A stretch of 10,058 nucleotides of DNA from an uncultured Collinsella sp. (lineage in GTDB: Bacteria > Actinomycetota > Coriobacteriia > Coriobacteriales > Coriobacteriaceae), in the NCBI GenBank assembly GCA_937934165.1, contig CALGZX010000030.1, positions 1 through 10,058 on the forward strand, read 5' to 3'. Every line of letters starts with the position of its first letter. Position 1 is the first letter of the stretch. A program made the position numbers and the translations under genes. Below the pieces are notes generated by a model. It saw only the letters and a program-made list of their open reading frames with translations. It was not told the DNA's origin and ran no database searches. Below, one piece after another: positions 1 to 6,030 of this stretch.

Positions 1-467
1 ACGGCGAGGTCGAGGAGTGCCACCACTCGAAATTCTCGATCGGCGTGGCCGGCTATCCCGAGGTGCATTTCGAGGCCCGCGACATCACGAGCGACATCCG
101 CCACCTGAAGGAGAAGATCGACGCCGGCGCGGAGTATGTCGTAACGCAGCTCTTCTTCGACAACCGCAAGTACTTCGATTTCGTGCGCCGCTGCCGCGAA
201 GCTGGCATCGAGGGGCCGATCATCCCGGGCATCAAGCCCCTCTCGACGCTCCGCCACCTGGAGGTGCTGCCCGAGACCTTTGCCGTGGAGCTCCCCGAGG
301 AGCTGGTCCGCGAGGCCAGGACCCATCCGGACCACGTCCGCGAGGTCGGCGTGGAGTGGGCCATCGCCCAGAGCCGCGAGCTGATGGCCGCTGGCGTTCC
401 CGTGCTGCACTACTACACGATGAGCCGCACGAACAACATCCAACAGATTGTCAAGGCGGTATTCTGA
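1..467 (+). CDS. metF: 5,10-methylenetetrahydrofolate reductase, C-terminal part (5' end outside window)
   Basis: This enzyme reduces 5,10-methylene-THF to 5-methyl-THF with a flavin cofactor and so supplies the methyl group for methionine synthesis in the cytoplasm. The frame is already open at the window edge; the first whole codon is at 3 and the TGA is at 465-467. About 154 residues are visible, roughly the C-terminal half of a ~300-residue protein. Family signatures in order are IGVAGYPEVHFEA (from position 39), AEYVVTQLFFDN, IIPGIKPL and the late segment LHYYTMSRTNNI, which matches the usual LHFYTMNR region near the end of MetF. The next gene starts 35 bases downstream on the same strand with no terminator between them, so the two are probably co-transcribed. 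I see no frameshift. Family assignment is secure; the Bacteroidales origin is inferred. Confidence 0.93.
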   Translation, partial: GEVEECHHSKFSIGVAGYPEVHFEARDITSDIRHLKEKIDAGAEYVVTQLFFDNRKYFDFVRRCREAGIEGPIIPGIKPLSTLRHLEVLPETFAVELPEELVREARTHPDHVREVGVEWAIAQSRELMAAGVPVLHYYTMSRTNNIQQIVKAVF

Positions 468-502
468 ATACGGATGCCGCAGACCCTTAAACGAAAAAGA
501 CA

Positions 503-1618
503 ATGACTCCCGTTGAATTTCGCCGCCACCTGCACGCCCATCCGGAACTTTCGTTCCGGGAGCATGCCACGGCGGCCTTCATCGCCGAACAGCTCGCCGA
601 GCTGGGGATCGAGCACACCCCGGTAGCCGGCACGGGCGTTCTGGCACGCATTCCGGGGCGTAAAACCGCTGCCGGAGACCGGCGCGCCGTAGTGCTCCGC
701 GCCGACATCGACGCCCTGCCGATCACCGAGCAGACCGACCTGGCATGGAGCTCCTGCAACCGGGGCGTCATGCACGCCTGCGGACATGACATGCACGCCG
801 CCGTGCTCTACGGCGTGCTGCAGCGGCTGGCTGCCGAGGCCGATTTCGCCGGCACGCTCTTCGGGTTGTTCCAGCCCGGCGAGGAGTGCAATCCCGGAGG
901 AGCGTCGCTCGTGCTGGCCGAAAAGCCCTTCGAGGGATACGACATCCGGGCCGTGATCGGTGAACATGTCGAGCCGCAGCTTGAGGTCGGCACGCTGGGA
1001 TTCCGCGCCGGCAAGTACATGGCCGCCAGCGACGAGCTGCGATTCCGCATCCACGGCACGGGAGGCCACGGCGCCCTGCGCAGCCAGCTCAAGGACCCCG
1101 TGGCGGCCGGTGCCGAGCTGCTGACACGTCTGATCGCCCTCAACGCCGAGGAGTGCGTGCTCTCGATCGGACGCGTGGAGGCCGCAGGCGCCACGAACGT
1201 CGTGCCGGACGATGTGCGCATGGAGGGGACGCTGCGCACGTTCGACGAACGCGAACGCGAAATCATCCATCGCCGCATCGCCAACATCGCCGCGGATATT
1301 GACAAGCGCCACGGCACCTCGACCGAGGTGGAGATCGGACGGGGTTACCCGTGCGTGGTGAACGACGAGATTCTCGTCAAGCGGGCCACGGCGCTCGCCA
1401 AGCAGACGGGTCTGAAGGTCGAGATGCTGCCCCTGCGCACCACGGCCGAGGATTTCGGTTTCTACTGCCGCGTCTATCCGTCGCTCTTCTACCGCCTGGG
1501 TGTCGGGCCCGGAGCCGGACGCACCCACACGTCCCGATTCATTCCCCGGGAGGAGGCCATCGACACGGGCATCGACTTCATGAGCCGCCTCGCACTGCAA
1601 ATACTCAACAGACCATGA
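503..1618 (+). CDS. M20D-family amidohydrolase / metallo-aminoacylase
   Basis: This is a 371-residue zinc peptidase-like hydrolase of the M20D (hippurate hydrolase, N-acyl amino acid amidohydrolase) family, a little shorter than the usual ~390-400. Such enzymes cleave an acyl or acetyl group from an amino acid; the substrate cannot be read from sequence. Visible motifs are HAHPELSFREH near the N-terminus, VVLRADIDALPI, the metal-binding MHACGHDMHA (C93, H95), QPGEECNPGG (E127, E128), GEHVEP (H155), the dimerisation-domain motif GTGGHGA, and C-terminal TTAEDFGFY and RTHTSRF (H342). There is no signal peptide, so it should be cytoplasmic. The ATG follows an A-rich stretch (acgaaaaagaca) with no Shine-Dalgarno sequence, as is common in Bacteroidetes. 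Its TGA overlaps the next ATG (ATGA at 1615-1618), which implies translational coupling with rnr. Confidence 0.9.
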   Translation: MTPVEFRRHLHAHPELSFREHATAAFIAEQLAELGIEHTPVAGTGVLARIPGRKTAAGDRRAVVLRADIDALPITEQTDLAWSSCNRGVMHACGHDMHAAVLYGVLQRLAAEADFAGTLFGLFQPGEECNPGGASLVLAEKPFEGYDIRAVIGEHVEPQLEVGTLGFRAGKYMAASDELRFRIHGTGGHGALRSQLKDPVAAGAELLTRLIALNAEECVLSIGRVEAAGATNVVPDDVRMEGTLRTFDEREREIIHRRIANIAADIDKRHGTSTEVEIGRGYPCVVNDEILVKRATALAKQTGLKVEMLPLRTTAEDFGFYCRVYPSLFYRLGVGPGAGRTHTSRFIPREEAIDTGIDFMSRLALQILNRP

Positions 1619-3255
1619 AAAAGAACAACACACGACACACCCGTCAGGGCTCCACGAACAGCGGACGACGGGAAGCCATACTCAATCTATTCCGGGAGTT
1701 CCCGAACAACAAGTTCTCACTCAAGCAGCTCGCCTCGGCCTCGGGCGGCGCCTCGAAGGAGGGTCGCCGCGAGACGTTCGAGATCCTCGGACAACTCTTC
1801 GACGAAGGGGTGGTCGAGGAGTGCTCCCGCGAGAAATACCGCCTCACGCGGCAGCACCTGCCCCACTACGAGGGCGTGGCCGACATGACCACGTCGGGTG
1901 CAATCTTCGTCCGCGTCGAGGGGCTCGAAGAGGATATCTTCGTCAACCAGCGCAACACGGCCAACGCCCTCGACGGCGACCGCGTGGAGGTGGCCGTCAT
2001 CCACCGCGGACGGGACGGCCGCATGGAGGGCGAGGTTACCCGCATCCTCTCGCGCAACCGCAAGCCCTATGTGGGCATCGCCGAGGTCGGGGCCCATCAG
2101 ATCTTCGTGCGGGCCGATTCGCGCCGCATGCCGATGGACATCTACCTCTCGAAGCGCAACTACCCCGACGTCCGCGACGGCGAGAAGGTCGTCGTACGCA
2201 TCGTCGACTGGCAGCCCGGGAGCAAGAGCCCCGTGGGCGAGCTGGTCGAGCGGCTGGGACTGGCCGGCAACAACGACACGGAGATGCACGCCATCCTGGC
2301 CGAATACGAACTGCCCTACCGCTTCGAACCCGAGGTCGAGGAGGCCGCCGCGGCGATCGATGCCCGGATCACGGCCGGGGAGATCGCCTCGCGCCGCGAC
2401 TTCCGCGACACGACGACCTTCACCGTAGACCCGGCCGACGCCAAGGACTTCGACGACGCCCTCTCGGTGCGCAAGGTGCGCGACGGTGTCTGGGAGGTGG
2501 GCGTACACATCGCCGACGTCACGCACTACGTCCGTCCGCACTCGATCATCGACGACGAGGCCGTCGAGCGCGGCACGTCGGTCTATCTGGTCGATCGCAC
2601 GGTGCCGATGCTTCCCGAGCGGCTCTCGAACGAGCTCTGCTCGCTGCGCCCCAACGAAACGAGCCTCTGCTTCTCGGCGGTCTTCACGCTCAACGAGCAG
2701 CTTGAGATCCTCGACGAGTGGTTCGGCCGTACGGTGATCCACTCCGACCGCCGCTTCACCTATGCCGAGGCGCAGGAGGTGATCGAAACCGGGAAGGGCG
2801 ACTTTGCCGAGGAGATCCTGACCCTCAACCGTCTGGCGCAGGAGCTGCGCCGCCAGCGCTTCCGCAACGGAGCGATCTCGTTTGACCGCGAAGAGGTGAA
2901 GTTCCGCCTCGACGAGAACGGAAAGCCCCTCGGCGTCTACTTCAAGGAGCAGAAGGAGTCGAACCAGATGATCGAGGAGTTCATGCTGCTGGCCAACCGC
3001 CGCGTGGCGGAGTTCTGCAGCCACCGCCGCAACGAGAAGGGACGCGCCGTACCGCGCACGATGGTCTACCGCGTGCACGATGCTCCGAGCGAGGAGAAGC
3101 TCGACCGCTTCCGGCAGTTCATCCTCCGCTTCGGCCACGTATTCAAGGCGACGAAGGGCCGAGCCGTGGCCAGGGAGATGAACAAGCTCTTCAAGCAGAT
3201 CAAGGGCTCCACCGAGGAGAACGCCGTATCGACGATGGCCGTGCGCGCCATGGCC
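1615..3255 (+). CDS. rnr: Ribonuclease R, truncated by the junction near 3250
   Basis: RNase R is a processive 3'-5' exoribonuclease that degrades structured RNA. About 546 residues are present out of an expected ~700. I chose the ATG at 1615 because it overlaps the preceding stop (ATGA) and begins the basic MKKNNTRH tail; the same frame is open further upstream, but only as a shadow of the hydrolase gene. Domains in order are an N-terminal helix-turn-helix (about 18-78), two cold-shock/OB domains (about 80-230) and the start of the RNB catalytic domain. The catalytic acidic cluster reads DPADAKDFDDA with D272, D278, D280 and D281. Later RNB segments YVRPHSIIDDEA, VDRTVPMLPERLSNELCSL and NQMIEEFMLLANRRVAEF are intact. 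After STMAVRAMA the protein switches to ProA, so the rest of RNB (the expected GLAF..YTHFTSPIRRYPD region) and the S1 domain are missing. The piece would not be an active nuclease. Confidence 0.92.
3241..3255. other. Chimeric junction: Bacteroidetes rnr joined to Coriobacteriia proA
   Basis: Upstream of this point the frame matches only RNase R; downstream it matches only ProA. The join falls in the codons for VRAMA (gtgcgcgccatggcc), a stretch both families could share: RNase R normally reads LAVRAMAKA before its GHYGLAF motif, and ProA reads something like ALRAMAAAL before the ANELD motif. Neither protein is complete. Style also changes here, from packed genes without Shine-Dalgarno sites to genes with AGGAGG sites and hairpin terminators. 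An assembly error through a short shared word is the likeliest cause. The exact base cannot be fixed from one sequence; the breakpoint probably lies within a few bases of this interval. Confidence 0.85.
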
Positions 3256-4425
3256 GCAGCACTGCGCAACGGTGTCGACTCCATCGTCGCCGCCAACGAG
3301 CTCGATATGTCCGCCGCGCGCGATGCGGGCACTTCGGCCGGTCTGCTCGACCGTCTGCTGCTGACGCCTGAGCGCGTCGAGGGCATGGCCGCCGGTTTGG
3401 AGAAGCTCGCCGAGCTGCCCGATCCCGTCGGCCGCGTGCTCGACCACCGCGTGCTTGCGAGCGGTGTGGACCTGACCCGCGTGAGCGTGCCGTTGGGCCT
3501 GGTCGCCATGGTCTACGAGGCGCGCCCCAACGTGACGGCCGACGCCGCAGGCATCTGCATCCGTACCGGCAACGCCTGTATTCTGCGCGGCGGCTCGCTG
3601 GCCTATCACTCGTGTGCCATGATCGCCGAGCTGCTGGCCGATGCGCTCGAGGCCAAGGGCTTCCCGCGCGAGGCCGTGTCGATGATCGAGTCCACCGACC
3701 GCGAGGCCACTGGCGAGTTCATGAAGCTCCGCGGCATTGTCGACGTACTCATTCCGCGCGGCGGTGCAGGCCTGATCCAGCGCTGCGTGCGCGAGTCGCT
3801 TGTGCCGGTGATTGAGACGGGCACGGGCAACTGCCACATCTACGTGCATGAATCCGCCGACTTTGATAAGGCGCTCAACATTATCGTTAATGCCAAGACC
3901 CAGCGCGTAGGCGTGTGCAATGCCGCCGAGTCGCTGCTGGTCGACCATGCTGTGGCCGATGCGTTTTTGCCTGCGGTCGTTGCCGTGCTGCACGATCACG
4001 GCGTGCTCATTCACGGCGACGAGGCCACGTGCGCCGCGTGCGCCGACGCCGGCTTTGTGGAGGGCGATGACTACGTCGCCGCGACTGAGGAGGACTGGGG
4101 TCGCGAGTACCTGGCGCTCGAGATGAGCGTGAAGGTCGTGGCAAACGAGGACCAGGCCATCGCACACATCAATCGCTACGGCACGATGCACTCCGAGGCC
4201 ATCGTTGCCGAGGACACGGACGCTTGCGAGCGCTTCCTGGATGCGGTCGATGCCTCGGCCGTGTACGCCAACGCCAGCACGCGCTTCACTGACGGCGGCG
4301 AGTTTGGCCTGGGCGCCGAGATTGGCATCTCGACCCAAAAGCTCCACGCCCGTGGCCCCTTTGCCGCCGAGGCCCTCACTACCTACAAATACAAGCTCCG
4401 AGGCACCGGCCAGGTCCGCCCCTAA
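3247..4425 (+). CDS. proA: Gamma-glutamyl phosphate reductase, N-terminus missing
   Basis: ProA reduces gamma-glutamyl phosphate with NADPH to glutamate semialdehyde, the second step of proline synthesis, in the cytoplasm. About 392 residues are present against a usual ~417-420, so roughly the first 30 residues (the first helix) are replaced by RNase R sequence. Signatures are IVAANELDMSAARDAGTSAGLLDRLLLT, MVYEARPNVTADAAGICIRTGNACILRGG, LIPRGGAGLIQRCV, VIETGTGNCHIYV, NAKTQRVGVCNAAESLLVD with the catalytic cysteine codon at 3916-3918, VDASAVYANASTRFTDGGEFGLGAEIGISTQKLHARGP, and the terminal TTYKYKLRGTG. The start codon, promoter and any upstream partner such as proB are lost at the junction. 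The gene ends with TAA just before a strong hairpin and faces the HD-domain gene tail to tail. The enzyme assignment is certain; the starting coordinate is approximate. Confidence 0.93.
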   Translation, partial: AMAAALRNGVDSIVAANELDMSAARDAGTSAGLLDRLLLTPERVEGMAAGLEKLAELPDPVGRVLDHRVLASGVDLTRVSVPLGLVAMVYEARPNVTADAAGICIRTGNACILRGGSLAYHSCAMIAELLADALEAKGFPREAVSMIESTDREATGEFMKLRGIVDVLIPRGGAGLIQRCVRESLVPVIETGTGNCHIYVHESADFDKALNIIVNAKTQRVGVCNAAESLLVDHAVADAFLPAVVAVLHDHGVLIHGDEATCAACADAGFVEGDDYVAATEEDWGREYLALEMSVKVVANEDQAIAHINRYGTMHSEAIVAEDTDACERFLDAVDASAVYANASTRFTDGGEFGLGAEIGISTQKLHARGPFAAEALTTYKYKLRGTGQVRP

Positions 4426-4434
4426 CGACCGCGC

Positions 4435-4497
4435 AAGAAAAACCGCCACAAAGGTGCCTGTCCCCTTTGTGGCGGTTTTAGCTGGCGCGGGCGGTTA
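4435..4497. repeat. Repeated terminator unit, copy 1
   Basis: Similarity with copy 2 is wider than the hairpin. Both start with CAAGAAAA on the left and end on the right with a GGCGCGG...GGTTAG-like tail that runs into the TTA, the complement of the stop codon of the minus-strand gene. The unit therefore looks duplicated together with its position relative to a stop codon, consistent with a dispersed repeat used as a terminator. Confidence 0.6.
4439..4479. terminator. Bidirectional intrinsic terminator between proA and the HD gene
   Basis: A perfect 16-bp stem (4439-4454 with 4464-4479) encloses the 9-base loop tgcctgtcc. The left arm starts AAAACCGCCAC and the right arm ends GGCGGTTTT, giving U-rich tails in both directions. 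It lies 14 bases after the proA stop and 15 bases from the stop of the opposite-strand HD gene, so it can end both transcripts. It has a near-identical copy at 5149-5189. Confidence 0.88.
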
Positions 4498-5094
4498 GGC
4501 CTGGAAGGTATCTCGGTCGGGGGCGAAGGACTGCATGGCCGCGATGGTGCGGTCAAAGAGCTCGGGGAGCTCCCAGCCCAACATCTCGGCGCCCTGCGAA
4601 ATCACGTCGCGCGAGCAGCCGGCGGCAAAGCGTTTGTCCTTGAACTTCTTCTTGAGCGACTTAGTCGTAAAGTCCATAACGCTCTTGCTCGGGCGCATGA
4701 TGACGGCAGCGCCGATCAGGCCGGTGAGCTCATCGCAGGCAAACAGGATCTTTTCCATCTGCAGCTCGGGCTTGGGTAGTGAGGTGTTGAAGTCCGACGT
4801 GTGCGTCTGGATGGCGCGAATGAGCTCGGGAGACGCACCTTCGCCCTCAAGAATCTCGGCAGCATAGATGGTGTGGTTAATGGGGTCGTCCTCATGCTCC
4901 TCCCAATCCAGGTCGTGCAGCAGACCGACGATGCCCCAAAACTCCTCGTTCTCGGGGTCGAACTCGCGCGCAAAGTAGCGCATAGTGCCCTCGACTGTCT
5001 CGCCATGGGTGATGTGGAACGGGTCCTTGTTGTGCTCGTTGAGCAGTTCGAACGCGCGGTCGCGGGTGATTCCGGCGGTAAGCGGCTCTGCCAT
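4495..5094 (-). CDS. HD-domain metal-dependent phosphohydrolase-like protein
   Basis: This 199-residue soluble protein has the HD superfamily metal-binding pattern: H30 in ITHGETVEG, H60-D61 in VGLLHDLDWEEH, H98 in IQTHTSD, and D121 in FACDELTGL. It resembles stand-alone HDIG-type predicted hydrolases (the COG2316-like group), but the substrate is unknown; related HD proteins act on nucleotides or phosphate esters. No signal peptide, membrane segment or extra sensory domain is visible. After the HD core comes a conserved-looking basic stretch, MRPSKSVMDFTTKSLKKKFKDKRFA, typical of this subgroup. The ATG at 5094 is supported by AAGGAG six bases upstream (5101-5106 on the complement). It is transcribed in the same direction as the carD-like gene, but a terminator separates them, so it probably has its own promoter within 5107-5148. 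HD superfamily membership is well supported; a precise role is not. Confidence 0.85.
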   Translation of the reverse strand: MAEPLTAGITRDRAFELLNEHNKDPFHITHGETVEGTMRYFAREFDPENEEFWGIVGLLHDLDWEEHEDDPINHTIYAAEILEGEGASPELIRAIQTHTSDFNTSLPKPELQMEKILFACDELTGLIGAAVIMRPSKSVMDFTTKSLKKKFKDKRFAAGCSRDVISQGAEMLGWELPELFDRTIAAMQSFAPDRDTFQA

Positions 5095-5145
5095 AGGAGA
5101 CTCCTTGTGCTCGTGGGTATCGATAAGAATGAATACTACTAGAAC

Positions 5146-5205
5146 AAGAAAACCACCACAAAGGTGCCTGTCCCCTTTGTGGTGGTTTTTGGCGCGGATG
5201 GGTTA
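5146..5205. repeat. Repeated terminator unit, copy 2
   Basis: This is the second copy of the unit at 4435-4497, in the same orientation, 710 bases away measured between hairpin starts. The loop and inner stem are identical, the outer stem carries a compensated change, and the right flank reads ggcgcggatgggttag against gctggcgcgggcggttag in copy 1. Confidence 0.6.
5149..5189 (-). terminator. Intrinsic terminator after the carD-like gene, second copy of the repeated hairpin
   Basis: A perfect 16-bp stem (5149-5164 with 5174-5189) carries the same loop, tgcctgtcc, as the hairpin at 4439-4479. It begins 13 bases beyond the carD stop on the minus strand and is followed there by a U-rich run (ggttttctt), so it should end the carD transcript before the HD gene. 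Relative to the first copy one stem pair is changed on both sides (G4445-C4473 becomes A5155-T5183), which keeps the pairing. Confidence 0.87.
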
Positions 5206-5688
5206 GTTGAGGGCGGCTTGGGCTAGGCGAGCTTCGGCGTCCTCCTCGGTGACGCCAAGGGCCACGGCGAACTCCTCGATGGAGCGGCGCTTGGCCTCCT
5301 TGAGTACGCGCATGTAGTAGGAGCTGGGTTTTTTATCAGCTTCCTCGGCCTGGCGAATGCGGTGCATCATGGTCTTTGCCACGCGGACCGTCTCGGGTGC
5401 GCCCAGCTTGAGCTGCTGCTTAAAGTGTGTCTCCTCAAGCGAGCTGTTGCGCTCGGTAAAGGTGTCGCACTCCAGCTCGTCATAGTGGCTCAGCAGGTGC
5501 TCGGCATCTTGCTGCGAGATGGCGGCGTGCAAACGGTCGGCCTGCGCCACGGGGTACATGAGGATCGTCTGCGCATGTCCCTGCTTGGTCTCGAGCAGCA
5601 GCATGGGCTGCGGTGTGTCGTCCCTAAAACCGACGACGGTGCAGACTCCCTGGCCCGGATGAATGACGTGTTGACCGATTGAGAACAT
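5203..5688 (-). CDS. CarD-family RNA polymerase-binding transcription factor
   Basis: The protein has 161 residues, about the same length as mycobacterial CarD (~162). The N-terminal CarD/TRCF-like RNA polymerase interaction domain is clear: MFSIGQHVIHPGQGVCTVVGF, then strands through about residue 55 (MLLLETKQGHAQTILMYPV). The rest is a helical C-terminal domain (about 60-161) that in CarD contacts DNA at the upstream edge of the open complex. Known family members bind the RNA polymerase beta subunit and alter open-complex stability, affecting rRNA and housekeeping promoters. The ATG at 5688 is supported by GGAGG at 5693-5697 (complement). A possible promoter lies at 5718-5746, and a hairpin terminator follows the stop. 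Unusually, the whole protein lacks tryptophan, so the conserved wedge residue of CarD appears to be missing. It could be a divergent CarD-like regulator rather than the orthologue. Confidence 0.85.
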   Translation of the reverse strand: MFSIGQHVIHPGQGVCTVVGFRDDTPQPMLLLETKQGHAQTILMYPVAQADRLHAAISQQDAEHLLSHYDELECDTFTERNSSLEETHFKQQLKLGAPETVRVAKTMMHRIRQAEEADKKPSSYYMRVLKEAKRRSIEEFAVALGVTEEDAEARLAQAALN

Positions 5689-5717
5689 GCTACCTCCAAC
5701 TTATACGAATTTACGTA

Positions 5718-5746
5718 TGTCTAGAATAACACGCTGACGTGCGCAA
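5718..5746 (-). promoter_or_regulatory. Possible carD promoter
   Basis: On the complement, TTGCGC (5741-5746) and TAGACA (5718-5723) are separated by 17 bases, resembling a sigma-70 -35/-10 pair with moderate matches. Transcription would begin about 25 bases before the carD start codon. An alternative -10, TATTCT, overlaps the spacer, so the assignment is tentative. Confidence 0.35.
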
Positions 5747-5839
5747 ACCGTTACTTTATGCAGGAAAAGCACACAACTCTGATAGGTAAGAGTATTCGAT
5801 AACAGACGCAGCTCATTCACACCTTTACGCATTTTCAAC

Positions 5840-5858
5840 GCCTGCATAATCTGCAGGC
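5840..5858. repeat. Inverted repeat GCCTGCA-N5-TGCAGGC, possible operator
   Basis: Two perfect 7-base arms (5840-5846 and 5852-5858) flank taatc. The site lies midway between carD and argS, about 95 bases upstream of the argS promoter candidate. It has the size of a dimeric regulator site, but no regulator can be named. Confidence 0.35.
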
Positions 5859-5934
5859 AGACCGGCATCTTTGAGTGACTCCATACAAGCTGTAGTCATT
5901 TTTGTGCATATGCAATATCTATTAGCTTTACCCT

Positions 5935-5963
5935 GCGACAGTGCCCGTCGCTTGTGATAGAGT
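5935..5963 (+). promoter_or_regulatory. Possible argS promoter
   Basis: GCGACA (5935-5940) and TAGAGT (5958-5963) are spaced by 17 bases. The start point would be near 5970, giving a leader of about 60 bases before the argS ATG. Matches to the sigma-70 consensus are moderate. Confidence 0.4.
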
Positions 5964-6020
5964 GCTACAAACTCTGGCTTTTGCCCTACGAGTGACCAAG
6001 AGCTCGGGGGCTTTAACACA

Positions 6021-6026
6021 AGGAGG
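6021..6026 (+). promoter_or_regulatory. Shine-Dalgarno site that fixes the argS start
   Basis: AGGAGG sits four bases before the ATG at 6031. The reading frame is open 30 codons further upstream to a GTG at 5941, but that GTG has no such site and lies upstream of the likely transcription start, so 6031 is the start. Confidence 0.9.
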
Positions 6027-6030
6027 ATCT

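Larger units (their letters stand above)
5689..6030. other. Divergent carD/argS intergenic region
   Basis: These 342 bases lie between two genes that point away from each other, and they are visibly more AT-rich than the flanking genes. No convincing gene is present. They hold candidate promoters for both directions (5718-5746 minus, 5935-5963 plus), a perfect inverted repeat GCCTGCA-N5-TGCAGGC at 5840-5858, and the 10-bp palindrome TGCATATGCA at 5905-5914, which is about 20 bases upstream of the argS -35 candidate. No T-box specifier/antiterminator arrangement or terminator-like hairpin is evident ahead of argS. Confidence 0.6.

Noticed and set aside
413..1633. 406-codon minus-strand frame opposite the amidohydrolase
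   Set aside because: Shadow of the real gene, which has complete M20 motifs.
1615..4425. A genuine bifunctional RNase R-ProA fusion enzyme
   Set aside because: Both halves are cut inside essential domains, there is no linker, and the flanking genes on each side point to different phyla. A chimera explains it more simply.
1717..4449. 910-codon open frame on the minus strand
   Set aside because: It runs opposite rnr and proA and even crosses the junction; the residues match no family and its openness follows from GC-rich codon bias.
5825..6019. 64-codon minus-strand frame in the carD/argS spacer
   Set aside because: No ribosome binding site, no resemblance to a known family, and it overlaps the argS promoter candidate.
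5941..6030. Extended argS start at GTG 5941
   Set aside because: No ribosome binding site, and it overlaps the predicted promoter; ATG 6031 has AGGAGG four bases upstream.
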